Assembly (NCBI GenBank): GCA_015272515.1
Contig: JACYLN010000045.1
Span: 1 to 64,000, forward strand
Direction: 5' to 3'
Origin: Leptolyngbyaceae cyanobacterium C42_A2020_001
GTDB taxonomy: Bacteria > Cyanobacteriota > Cyanobacteriia > Leptolyngbyales > Leptolyngbyaceae
DNA length: 64,000 nt
Shown: piece after piece, positions 53,601 through 61,031 of the stretch
Layout of the letters: each line of letters starts with the position of its first letter
Position numbering within the stretch: position 1 is the stretch's first letter
Made by a program: the position numbers and the translations under genes
Notes under the pieces: generated by a model
What the model saw: the letters and a program-made list of their open reading frames with translations, nothing else
The model's database searches: none
Told to the model about the DNA's origin: nothing

Positions 53601-53675
53601 CACGTGCTCCCATACCAGCAACGGAGGACGCAAAAGGGTTTGCAGTGGTCTCAACAGATTCAACAGGCACCTCAA
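50607..53675 (-). CDS. Large GT-C-like membrane protein (1022 aa)
   Basis: Polytopic protein of 1022 residues with perhaps 12-14 spans over the first 650 residues, then a soluble, probably periplasmic C-terminal half that ends in a beta-sandwich-like stretch (ALNVNGRDTGLLVFDFACKKRSKGQLAIRWQS). I find no exact family. The span-rich half with a large periplasmic loop (NPDDYHWGEFLLPWWLWQTFHYVPFQDYEPARG, where NPDDYHWGE carries acids next to a span) resembles GT-C glycosyltransferases, whose catalytic acid lies in such a loop. It is third in a minus-strand series with a GtrB-like GT2 and a flavoprotein. The start is uncertain (TTG at 53675). Confidence 0.6.
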   Translation of the reverse strand: MRCLLNLLRPLQTLLRPPLLVWEHVLVSLVLATLLGRAIAALNSGLFPQKYPQLIVGELAWEVGSKSPDYLILAGFLVAFFLVYPGLRLLSAAIEQTNGSVAEEAFRQLLLYALIPIGLWISYSCLSNDPTLDLILFSTVLLLLVLAFAGAALVKRLETSSKADYVASVGGSVLLVPLALFNGVALMLALSRLNLAWQFQIGAVILAAGVGVGVAIAGLIVLWLRAVSHFELQKQLRFCLGLAQIGLPLYFFALLPTPWIGEQGRFWGDRFTPALYGLIAVLMAISYLDWGKRLRRQRDFKQPTDLFLVLSPLCLVGLLLYIKMPIAGANFLNPDDYHWGEFLLPWWLWQTFHYVPFQDYEPARGLVNYVPGLFANLFFSGDAASYLAVASKPILSVPYFAIALPILANTIGLLPAFLALIVMPSPGGLFEIDLLVTAGLCLLANAFVVQHWVRYLVTWLALCPLLILFAPGNGGLFTIATFPLTAIALYQTRRLERRYLLRGAIVVVGVALVLIVFTPLDQMLLGAIRYGLEQSSLNSVAYGYEWFKSRGSQTFLSYSLWELVRASWIVITVGLGLLTYQVVLQRERVQRSRFLAFTVPVLLIAVLLIPRAAGRIDPGSLSRLGQTSAWIICLLLPIVLMITFERRGRAVSLLGIALVGGLLGFGFEAPPSFERIMQQPVAVVNPIGLNLVNGAAIGLPVLDGVVADPAHLLRLQKVKAIMNAVLEPGETYLDLTNRNAQYFYLGYPPPIQAGAVYNVIHKNQQLRAVQRLQTNPPPVVFAADAASRLSGNQVALRSHLIYRYVVENYVPVAVDQFLLLVQPDRVQRLKALQNAIPAVDAPLIPMVLDADASTRMTLLDYAFELPQLDGVPSSWGRSFGSLKSTMRKVGEVDAKPALNGVETVNGDRYKVTSANPRLTLDVSALNVNGRDTGLLVFDFACKKRSKGQLAIRWQSTSVGSDPEAVMQLTPRNGKQIVPLDAAPRWLLAKGIQTVSVEPLDPACTEFSLSNFSLYQRAEVANN

Positions 53676-53732
53676 TTCGAGTCATCGCTTGCCAACTAGA
53701 CATCGAATCTTAACATTCAATGCTCTGTTTTC

Positions 53733-54731
53733 TTAGTCTTTGGGTCGCGTCACGTTAATATCCTGCTTACGGAGTAATACCAAGCTGCGGCTCTCGCGGG
53801 TCACCAGGTAAAAGGGACGATTTTGATTGGTGATCACCAACCGCGCCACGTATTCCGATAAAACTGCCAGAATCATAAACAGAATGAAAAACATCACCGA
53901 ATTTTGCAACGAGAGGGTAGTCCACCCTTCGGCAACGGTGGATTTAAACACATTCACCAGCACTACATAAATGCTGTAAAGCACGTTGAGAAACGCACCT
54001 GCCAGCGCCGTAAAGGTGAGCAATCGCAGCGGGTAATGGGACGACAGAAAAAATAGCCGAAAGGCGCGAGAAATGGCAGCAGAGTAACTCTGATTCACAG
54101 GTTGCCCAGTGCGGTTGAGCCGCTCGTAATTGAAAGTGCGGTAACGCAAGCCCGAAAACGCCCCAATTACGGGAAACAGGCTGTAGCGATCGCTATTGTC
54201 TAAAAACGAGTTGATGGCGCGGCGAGTGTAGAGGCGCAGGGTAGAGGCGGCGATCGGCAGATTTTCTTTGGTCACAAACCGATAAAGCTGAAAGAAAACA
54301 CGGCTCAAGCCGTTGTATAGGCTAAACGACCGTTGCAGGCGATCACTACGTAAGCCATACACCATGTCCACACCGCTGCAGCTGAGATGCACCATTTCCG
54401 GGATTGGGTCAACCGGGTCAAAGGCAGCATCCAGTGTTACCACCACATCCCCGATCGCCTGCTCCAGCCCCACAACAAAGGCACTCTCGTGGGGAATAGG
54501 CCGTGCCAGCGAATAGAGTTGAATGTTGCGAAGCTCTTGCTGCAAACGCTCCACCACTTCCACCGTGCCATCCGTTGAGGCATTATCAACCAGTACAATC
54601 TCAAAATCTTTGTATTCATTCACCAGCAACGCCGACACTTGCTGCAAATAAGTTGCGATCCAGCTTTCCGCATTTCTAATCGGCGAAATTACAGAAACCA
54701 ACACATCCGATCGCTGGTTAGCAAAACTCAT
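53733..54731 (-). CDS. GtrB/DPM1-like GT2 glycosyltransferase with membrane anchor
   Basis: Protein of 332 residues. The cytoplasmic GT2 domain starts VSVISPIRNAESWIATYLQQV; FEIVLVDNASTDGTVE and VVTLDAAFDPVDPI hold the metal and nucleotide sites. Two C-terminal spans (ALAGAFLNVLYSIYVVLVNVF, LSLQNSVMFFILFMILAVLSEYVARLV) are followed by NRPFYLVTRES, the layout of GtrB and polyprenol-phosphate sugar synthases. It probably makes polyprenyl-phosphate-sugar. The gene starts 12 bp after the flavoprotein gene and is followed by the large GT-C-like gene, so the three form an operon. Confidence 0.82.
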   Translation of the reverse strand: MSFANQRSDVLVSVISPIRNAESWIATYLQQVSALLVNEYKDFEIVLVDNASTDGTVEVVERLQQELRNIQLYSLARPIPHESAFVVGLEQAIGDVVVTLDAAFDPVDPIPEMVHLSCSGVDMVYGLRSDRLQRSFSLYNGLSRVFFQLYRFVTKENLPIAASTLRLYTRRAINSFLDNSDRYSLFPVIGAFSGLRYRTFNYERLNRTGQPVNQSYSAAISRAFRLFFLSSHYPLRLLTFTALAGAFLNVLYSIYVVLVNVFKSTVAEGWTTLSLQNSVMFFILFMILAVLSEYVARLVITNQNRPFYLVTRESRSLVLLRKQDINVTRPKD

Positions 54732-54743
54732 CCAACAAACTCC

Positions 54744-55850
54744 TCACGCAGCACTCAAGTATTGATCAACCGCTTCCAGCGCGTCATAAATGTTATCAAT
54801 TTTAGACCCAAGCAGCGAGACAATCCGAGACTGAGCAGGATCCACTTCAAACAAAATGGGTCGCCCATCGTCGTTTTCATTTTTTACCAGTACGGTTTTT
54901 AGCTCAAACAGCGAATCGCGATAAACCATGTTTGCCAAACAGGGAATGTACCGCTGGGCATCTCGTACCATGAACCCAAAATTAGAGCGTTTTTCCAAAC
55001 TTTCCAGCGTTATATAGGGGTTGGGGTTGGGTGGTGCTGCTTCTGTCCAGGCAGATTGGGGCGTATAGCGGACGTGGGAGAACGTGGACAATCCCCGGTT
55101 GGGAAAGGGCATGAACGAGAAGAAGGGACCATCCATGACGGTAACAGAGACCTCCCGCAGTTCATCGGGAAGCTGCACCAGCGGCATTTCAGCAATTTCG
55201 TGCTTCAACCTGAGCCGACTGGGAGCAATCCCGGCGATCGCGTTTAAGCCAGAATAGGTGCAGTTAAATACGTAATCAACGCCCGCCCCGTTGCCGTTGC
55301 TATCCACGACCGTCAGCGGATTTACCGTCCCCACTTCTACCGCTGCGATCGCCGTTGCTAATTTCACCGTCACCCCTGCCTGGGCTAACCGTTCTCGTAA
55401 CAACCGCCGTAACACCGCTGCATCAAAGGCGTATTCCTGGGTTTCGTAAACGCTGCTAATTAAGCGAGGAGAGAATAGATCTAAAAAACACGACCGAGCC
55501 GGACGAATTGGCGCTTCGATGTTGTGACAGAACACTTCAAACTGACGCGGGCTGACTTTTGACCCGACTCGCGCGATCGCGTACAGCTTAACAAACTCCG
55601 TTACAATCGCCGGACGAAATTCATGCAGAAACCGCTGGAAATTGAGCCGACTGCGATACGCCGTACTAAAGCTGCGTGGGTAGTGGTAGCCGTTATGCAG
55701 CCGGGCTTGATTGTGGTACGAGGCGCGAGTCAGTAAATCGGGCGATCGCTCAAACAACACCACGTCTGCCCCCTGCTGTGCCAGGTGAATGGCAACGCTA
55801 CAGCCATAAAACCCCCCTCCAATCACCGCGACCCTAGAATCCATCCGCAC
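54744..55850 (-). CDS. FAD-dependent oxidoreductase (DAO family)
   Basis: Protein of 368 residues. The N-terminal FAD motif is VAVIGGGFYGCSVAIHLAQQGADVVLFERSP; the middle has YHNQARLHNGYHYPRSFSTAYRSR, a segment typical of sugar- or amine-acting DAO-type flavoproteins; the end (DPAQSRIVSLLGSKIDNIYDALEAVDQYL) carries the second FAD contact. Substrate unknown. The GTG at 55850 has GAGGA 6 bp ahead; the ATG at 55844 is an alternative. First gene of a three-gene minus-strand operon whose other members act on lipid-linked sugars, so a sugar or sugar-amine substrate is possible. Confidence 0.8.
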   Translation of the reverse strand: MRMDSRVAVIGGGFYGCSVAIHLAQQGADVVLFERSPDLLTRASYHNQARLHNGYHYPRSFSTAYRSRLNFQRFLHEFRPAIVTEFVKLYAIARVGSKVSPRQFEVFCHNIEAPIRPARSCFLDLFSPRLISSVYETQEYAFDAAVLRRLLRERLAQAGVTVKLATAIAAVEVGTVNPLTVVDSNGNGAGVDYVFNCTYSGLNAIAGIAPSRLRLKHEIAEMPLVQLPDELREVSVTVMDGPFFSFMPFPNRGLSTFSHVRYTPQSAWTEAAPPNPNPYITLESLEKRSNFGFMVRDAQRYIPCLANMVYRDSLFELKTVLVKNENDDGRPILFEVDPAQSRIVSLLGSKIDNIYDALEAVDQYLSAA

Positions 55851-55876
55851 AAGTCTTCCTCGTCCCTGGGTTAATC

Positions 55877-56203
55877 ATGACGCATTCCGGCTCAACAACC
55901 GTTGCCATCTCTGATAGAACAACGGCTGTCAGTCAGCCTCCCCAGACTAGCGGTTTATGGGACAACGATTGTCTAAAGCTGACTGATCATCGCTACATTA
56001 AATCTACATCAAGCGGTATATGCACAAGCGAGCAGTTCATTACGTGTGCTTACCAGATGTTTGTGTTGGAGCAGGTTGGCGCGAAGATGACAGCCGTTGC
56101 TTCTGGATTAGAAGTACTACAAGTCTTAGATCAGATCATTCCTGATGTGATTGTTAGCGATGTGGGTAGGGCTGGAATGGATGGCTATGATGCTGGCAGT
56201 TGA
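55877..56203 (+). pseudogene. Response-regulator receiver remnant
   Basis: The only recognisable part is the end of a receiver domain: about residues 60-105, FVLEQVGAKMTAVASGLEVLQVLDQIIPDVIVSDVGRAGMDGYD, with the phosphoacceptor D in VSD. The start of the fold (DD pair) and everything after the DGY step are missing, and the N-terminal 60 residues are unrelated. It is 108 codons long and would not fold as a receiver. Likely decayed from a longer multidomain gene such as a hybrid kinase. An FHA gene lies convergent just downstream. Confidence 0.65.
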
Positions 56204-56245
56204 AAGAGCAGAGAGTGGTTGTTTGAAAAACTTCTGTCAAAGCAG

Positions 56246-56788
56246 CTAAACCTGAGTATCTTGCAACGAAGCAGTTTTCACATTCCAACCGGAGATAAAA
56301 AACTCAACTCGAAATTTGCTGAACTGCAACAAGTCTCCATCGTTCAGAAACCGTTGCTCTAAGGGCTTTAGTCTTGAGTGATTAACAAATGTGCCATTGC
56401 TGCTTCCCAAGTCTTTGATGTAAAAACCTTCCCCAGGATAATGCCCAATTACAGCATGGCACCGAGAGACGGATCGATCTAAAACAGCGATCGCGCAGTT
56501 ATGACTACGCCCAACCAGCCAACTCGTTGCGACTTCAGAAACATTTGTTTGATGAAAGTCTGGTAAGTTGGTTGTTAAAAAAGCAGTACGCCCTGTGGCA
56601 ACTGCCTGGATGTAGTACAAGCTAACCTCGCAGCGTTTAGGAGCTTCTAAGATTGGCTCAATAATGGTTGAAACCTGGCTAATATTGTCACCAAGTTCAG
56701 CAATTAACGTTTGGGAAAGGGCGGGATTTTCCTTTAAAAAGGTTATGGTCTGTTGGTCAACTAGACCAGAAGGCTTCAGATTCAACAT
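56246..56788 (-). CDS. FHA domain protein
   Basis: Protein of 180 residues. A helical N-terminal part (about 1-60, LKENPALSQTLIAELGDNISQVSTIIEPILEAPK) precedes an FHA domain at about 85-165: SWLVGRSHNCAIAVLDRSVSRCHAVIGHYPGEGFYIKDLGSSNGTFVNHSRL. The core arginine (GR) and SxxH-type residues are present. It is not a paralogue of the tandem pair at 19508-20765. The partner phosphoprotein is unknown. It lies next to the receiver remnant, and 342 bp upstream no gene can be supported. Confidence 0.83.
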   Translation of the reverse strand: MLNLKPSGLVDQQTITFLKENPALSQTLIAELGDNISQVSTIIEPILEAPKRCEVSLYYIQAVATGRTAFLTTNLPDFHQTNVSEVATSWLVGRSHNCAIAVLDRSVSRCHAVIGHYPGEGFYIKDLGSSNGTFVNHSRLKPLEQRFLNDGDLLQFSKFRVEFFISGWNVKTASLQDTQV

Positions 56789-57188
56789 GAATACCTAGTA
56801 AAAGAAATCTACACTACGCAACGACCGTGTTCTCCAACGCAGGACATCGAAACCCTGATGAAATCTCATGCACCAAACTCGTCTGATTATCTCGGAAAAG
56901 TTTCATCCCTCTAATGGGTGATCGGTACAGTTACGTAGAATAAACAACACATAGACAGGGGATGGCAACTCCTAGAAGTCAACTTCGTATAACCTTTACA
57001 TCTCTTAGAAATTTGGAGGGGATTTATTTAAGTTTCTGCAATGCCTTCCTTTAAACTCATTTCACAATTGCTGCCGTGTATGAACAAAAAATTGATGGGA
57101 AAAGAATAAAAGTGTGCTTCTCCACCTGTGCTAATTGAGCGATCGCCAACCCGACTCGATCAAGTTGGGAAAGACGGTAGCAAGGTTT
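56789..57188. other. Intergenic region 400 bp
   Basis: No supported gene. A+T-rich stretch near 56940-57110; no repeat shared with other parts of the window. It holds the presumed promoter of the FHA gene. Confidence 0.45.
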
Positions 57189-57476
57189 CTACCACATTCG
57201 TCTTGGTTGCCCTGAGGTGTTTGAGCCAGCTTCACTGTCAGAGGTATTACCAGGGTTTGGTGAGGCTTTGATGATGGTAGTCTCACCGTTGTTTGTAGCA
57301 GACACCTGAATGCTTGCTCCGGTATTAACGGTTTGAAAGGTTCTACGTTGGCGATCGAACAGGCTAAACCACCACTCCGTAGAGCTTGCATACCGAATCC
57401 CAGCCCCTGCCAGAATTAAGAGAATCAGCGCAGGTAGCCACCACCCTGTTTTCTTACGCTTACTTTCTTTGCTCAT
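57189..57476 (-). CDS. Small membrane-anchored protein (95 aa)
   Basis: 95 residues: a basic start (MSKESKRKKTGWW), one transmembrane segment (LPALILLILAGAGIRYASS), then a soluble tail rich in N, T and G (TNNGETTIIKASPNPGNTSDSEAGSNTSG). AAGGAG lies 8 bp before the ATG, a strong ribosome binding site. The tail would be periplasmic. I do not recognise the family. Its 3' neighbour is a REP-like element on the far side of the start; the downstream region is gene free for several hundred bases. Confidence 0.6.
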   Translation of the reverse strand: MSKESKRKKTGWWLPALILLILAGAGIRYASSTEWWFSLFDRQRRTFQTVNTGASIQVSATNNGETTIIKASPNPGNTSDSEAGSNTSGQPRRMW

Positions 57477-57690
57477 GGTAGGCTCCTTCCGAGTTCAAGA
57501 CGAACTAATCAAGATGCTGCTGCCCGTACTCAAGCAACAAACGGCTGATTGTGAACACTTTTATCACTGCTCGTTGGCGATCGCACAACTTAATTCTATA
57601 TGTTCCCACCTCGCAGGAATCTCTGTCCCACTCCAACATCCTGATAGGGAATAACTTGGAGAGCATATCAGTTTTGTAAGTCTCTGCCTT

Positions 57691-57793
57691 CGCCCTCATC
57701 CCCCAACCTCTTCTCCCAAATTTGGGAGTAAGGAGAGTCAAGGCTCAACGTCCCTCTCCCCAAATATGGAAAGGGATTTAGGATAAGGGGCAC
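57691..57793. repeat. REP-like double-hairpin element, copy 2
   Basis: CGCCCTCATCCCCCAACCTCTTCTCCCAAATTTGGGAGTAAGG..., then CCCTCTCCCC...GGAAAGGGATTTAGGATAAGGGG. Contains stem TTCTCCCAA/TTTGGGAG, stem CCCT/AGGG and an outer CATCC/GGATAAGGG. Related to 37016-37106. It lies between the 95-residue gene and the deacetylase gene. Confidence 0.65.
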
Positions 57794-57804
57794 AATTGCC
57801 AGGT

Positions 57805-58518
57805 TTACTCCATATCCCAAAGTTCACTTAAAGTCACCGTCTGATAATTGCGTTGTTTCAGCTCAGCTAAAATCAGCGTTAACGCTTTGGCTGTTTGTCT
57901 ACAGCGTGCAGCGGAACCTCCATGCAATAGTAAAATAGCTCCCGGAAAGATGTGCTGCGTCACATACCAGGCAGTAAAAAGGCCATCATCCGTAGGTTTG
58001 AAGGTGTCTACGGGCAGCATAGATGCCAGGGCAAATCGGGGTACATAGCCAGGCATTTGTTGCAGGCAGTGAAGCATGGCTTTGTTGTATAGCCCTCGCC
58101 CCGGACGATACCAGCGCAAAGGTTGCTGATGTTGCCTGACAATGCATTGATGAGCGGTGCTTAATTGTGTTGCAAAAACCTCTGGATGCAACAATGCTGT
58201 GGTTTCATCTGCTGTTCCATGATTGCCAAGCTCATGCCCTTGTTCAAGTATGCGTTCCATAATCGTCGTCTCGTCACATAGATGATTGCTGATGACAAAA
58301 AAGGTTGCTCGAACTTGATCGCTGATTGATGCAATGCTCTGATTGTGAGTCGCGATCGCATCCAAAATCAGTAGTGTCGAGGCATCATCTGTCTCATTGG
58401 GCGTGGGCACATCGTCAATTGTTAAGGCAACCACTTTTTTAGATGTTTCCTTGTAAAATAATGCGTCTGGAAACAAGCGGGCAACATGAGCAACGAGTTG
58501 TTGCGGAGGCGTTTGCAT
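57805..58518 (-). CDS. Polysaccharide deacetylase family protein
   Basis: NodB-type deacetylase of 237 residues without a signal peptide. The first motif is ALTIDDVPTPN (two Asp). The second is HELGNHGTADETTA, where the usual HxxxH is H-G-T-A-D, so the second metal ligand is not histidine. Further motifs are WYRPGRGLYN and ILLLHGG. Members remove acetyl groups from amino-sugar polymers; the substrate is unknown. The absence of a signal peptide suggests a cytoplasmic role or an unrecognised start. It sits between a repeat element and the cyclase gene. Confidence 0.75.
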   Translation of the reverse strand: MQTPPQQLVAHVARLFPDALFYKETSKKVVALTIDDVPTPNETDDASTLLILDAIATHNQSIASISDQVRATFFVISNHLCDETTIMERILEQGHELGNHGTADETTALLHPEVFATQLSTAHQCIVRQHQQPLRWYRPGRGLYNKAMLHCLQQMPGYVPRFALASMLPVDTFKPTDDGLFTAWYVTQHIFPGAILLLHGGSAARCRQTAKALTLILAELKQRNYQTVTLSELWDME

Positions 58519-58666
58519 AGGTCACTCGTTTGGAAGCGGATCTACAAATACACTAACAATTTCATTTGCTATAGCAGCCTGAATCATTCGTGAAAGAGAG
58601 TTGTAAAAGTCTTTCCCTGTAGGAAAGCCCTTTCACAATCTAAATAGGATCGCTACAGCCCAGCAA

Positions 58667-60931
58667 TTATGATGTTGGCGCGATCGTTTGCAAGGTAGAG
58701 AAGAATGTTTTTACCGCCACTGGAACGGAGGTAAATCGAATATGAAATCGATTCGCAGCAAGATCTAGAACTTCTACAACTTTAGCGTAAACATCCCACA
58801 ATTCTGTTCCAGTTTCGGACTTCACCAACACATTAATCACCAGGTTTGTCAGAGGCTCCAGGGGTTGATGCGCTTGTAGTTCCGCAGATTTTTGAGAAAG
58901 TTGCAGCAGTGCTCCCTGAAACGTTTCATCTGCAAGAGTTTTTCCTTCTAAAATGCGATACTGCACGGCAACAGGAGGAGTCAGTGGAGTCAGTTGCAGG
59001 TCTTCTTTGGGTAATAGGAGATTGTAGGTGCCTGTCATTCCAGAAACTTCGTAAAGGTTAAGTGGCTCTCGAATACCCTTCGCTCGCATTTGCAATTTTC
59101 CACTCACTTGTACCCGTTCTTTTGTGTGTTGAAAAGTGCTATCTGAAATCAGAACTTGTTCTCCAACGGTATAAGATTCGATGCGAGATGCTAAATTAAC
59201 AGTGTTACCAATAACGGTGTACTTTGCTCGTTGATTAGAGCCAATATTACCCGCGATCGCTTCTCCAGTATGAATCCCAATGCCCATTTCAAGAGTGGGT
59301 AAGTTTTGCTGAATCAGTTGTTGGTTGACGTTTTTCATGGCAAGCTGCATGGCGATCGCGCAGGCAACCGCCCGTTCTGGGTCATTTTCTCGTTGTACGG
59401 GCGCACCAAACATAACAAAAATGCCGTCTCCCAAAAATTCATTAATGGTGCCCTGATATTGATTAACTACATTTGTCATTGCTTCTAAATACAAGTTGAC
59501 CACCGAAACAGCATTTTCTGGCGACAATTGTTCTGAAATCGCGGAAAACCCTCGTAAATCTGAAATCAAAACGGTGATAATGCGGCGTTCCCCACCCAGC
59601 TTTAAGCCTTCGGGCGTTTCCAGCAGGTTTGCCACCACTTCATTGGTCAGATAACGTCCAAAGGTTTGTCGCATTTCCGCCGCGCTCCAAGCAGTGTAAC
59701 CTGTGATAGCGGCGGCTGACCCCAACAGAGCGATCGCCGCTGGAGCAACCGGAATCCACCAATTATTTAGGAACACCAGATAACTCCCGCCCACTAAACC
59801 TCCAGTGACCACTGCAACCGCGATCGCCGTCCACGGAAGTTTATCAAGCAATTTGCTGGATGAGTTCCAGGCTCTACCCCGAAATCGCCCAAACCAGCAC
59901 AACCCTGCGCCAACCACCGCCCAACCCAAAATCCAGCCATACTCAACCGGGTCAGCCCAGAAACGCAACAGCGGACGACCTTCTAACGCTGCACTGATCA
60001 ACTGGCTGGCAACATCGGCATGAATCGCCACCCCGCTGGAGGCTCCTGTTTCACTCAAAGCACTACCCTGCCGGTAAGGCGTGAAAAAATTATCCCCAGC
60101 ACTTTCTGCGGTAATGCCAATCAACACGATGCGATCGCGGGCAAAGTTATCTGGCATTTTTCCCTCCAATACCTCCGTCATGGAGATGGAGCGAAAGCCA
60201 TTGCGTAAATTGCGGAAGTTTCCCAAAATCTGATAACCGCCCGCATCCAACCCCATATAGCTACCGTCGTTTGCACTCAATGGCTCAAACACGGTCTGCC
60301 CTAACTGAATCTGGCTCTTTTTCGCATCCAGTGTTTTTAGCTCCACCCCCTCTGCCTGCAAATACAAAATTGCCAGCTTTGTTCCCAGGCTAAGGATCGT
60401 TTGCTTTTGGCGATCGCGAAGTGACAACAAACTCCGTCGAATCCGCCCATCCCCATCCGACAACAAATCATTGGCACCCACCTGCCCATTTTTCTTCAAC
60501 GTCGGTGGTGCATTCACCGCCATTCCAGCCGATTCTCCCACTACCTTTTGAATGCCAATCAGGTAAGGTGTAGACTCAAACACCTGCACCAACTTTTCAT
60601 GACCTGGCTCAACGGGCAAATCACGGTACAGATCCAGCCCGATCGCCCGTGGTTTCTGCCGCTTAATTTGATTCAGTAACCGTGCCAGCTTTTCATCCGG
60701 CATCGGCCACTGCGCCGCCTTTTGCAAATCTGCTTCGGTGATTTCGACAATTACAATCCGCTCATCCCGCGTCTCCTCAGGACGCAACCGAAAAAACTGA
60801 TCCAGCGCCGCAAACTCCAACGGTTGCAACACACCCAGCAAGCGCAAACCAATCACGGCTCCTGCCACACTAGGAACTGCAATCAGCATTCCCCGCAACT
60901 GCCACAATTGCTTTCTAAGCCTCATCCACAT
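58667..60931 (-). CDS. CHASE2-domain adenylate cyclase
   Basis: Membrane cyclase of 754 residues. The extracytoplasmic CHASE2 sensor spans about residues 37-330 (FAALDQFFRLRPEETRDERIVIVEI, RDRIVLIGITAESAGDNFFTP). Three spans at about 333-410 follow. The class III cyclase domain is at about 425-630: D458 (LISDLRGFS) and D502 (LGDGIFVMFG) are metal ligands, and RAKYTVIGNTVNLASRIE holds the purine-selecting Lys and the transition-state Arg. The Lys favours ATP over GTP, hence cAMP. A C-terminal tail of about 100 residues (KSETGTELWDVYAKVVEVL) is unassigned. It may be single. Confidence 0.88.
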   Translation of the reverse strand: MWMRLRKQLWQLRGMLIAVPSVAGAVIGLRLLGVLQPLEFAALDQFFRLRPEETRDERIVIVEITEADLQKAAQWPMPDEKLARLLNQIKRQKPRAIGLDLYRDLPVEPGHEKLVQVFESTPYLIGIQKVVGESAGMAVNAPPTLKKNGQVGANDLLSDGDGRIRRSLLSLRDRQKQTILSLGTKLAILYLQAEGVELKTLDAKKSQIQLGQTVFEPLSANDGSYMGLDAGGYQILGNFRNLRNGFRSISMTEVLEGKMPDNFARDRIVLIGITAESAGDNFFTPYRQGSALSETGASSGVAIHADVASQLISAALEGRPLLRFWADPVEYGWILGWAVVGAGLCWFGRFRGRAWNSSSKLLDKLPWTAIAVAVVTGGLVGGSYLVFLNNWWIPVAPAAIALLGSAAAITGYTAWSAAEMRQTFGRYLTNEVVANLLETPEGLKLGGERRIITVLISDLRGFSAISEQLSPENAVSVVNLYLEAMTNVVNQYQGTINEFLGDGIFVMFGAPVQRENDPERAVACAIAMQLAMKNVNQQLIQQNLPTLEMGIGIHTGEAIAGNIGSNQRAKYTVIGNTVNLASRIESYTVGEQVLISDSTFQHTKERVQVSGKLQMRAKGIREPLNLYEVSGMTGTYNLLLPKEDLQLTPLTPPVAVQYRILEGKTLADETFQGALLQLSQKSAELQAHQPLEPLTNLVINVLVKSETGTELWDVYAKVVEVLDLAANRFHIRFTSVPVAVKTFFSTLQTIAPTS

Positions 60932-61031
60932 GAAATCACCAGATATGAGAGAAAATCCTTAGTCGTCTATCCTAATCGGCTGCGTCGCGAGATTTGGGGG
61001 AGTGTCATTAAAGTTTGTAAGGGGTGAGGGG

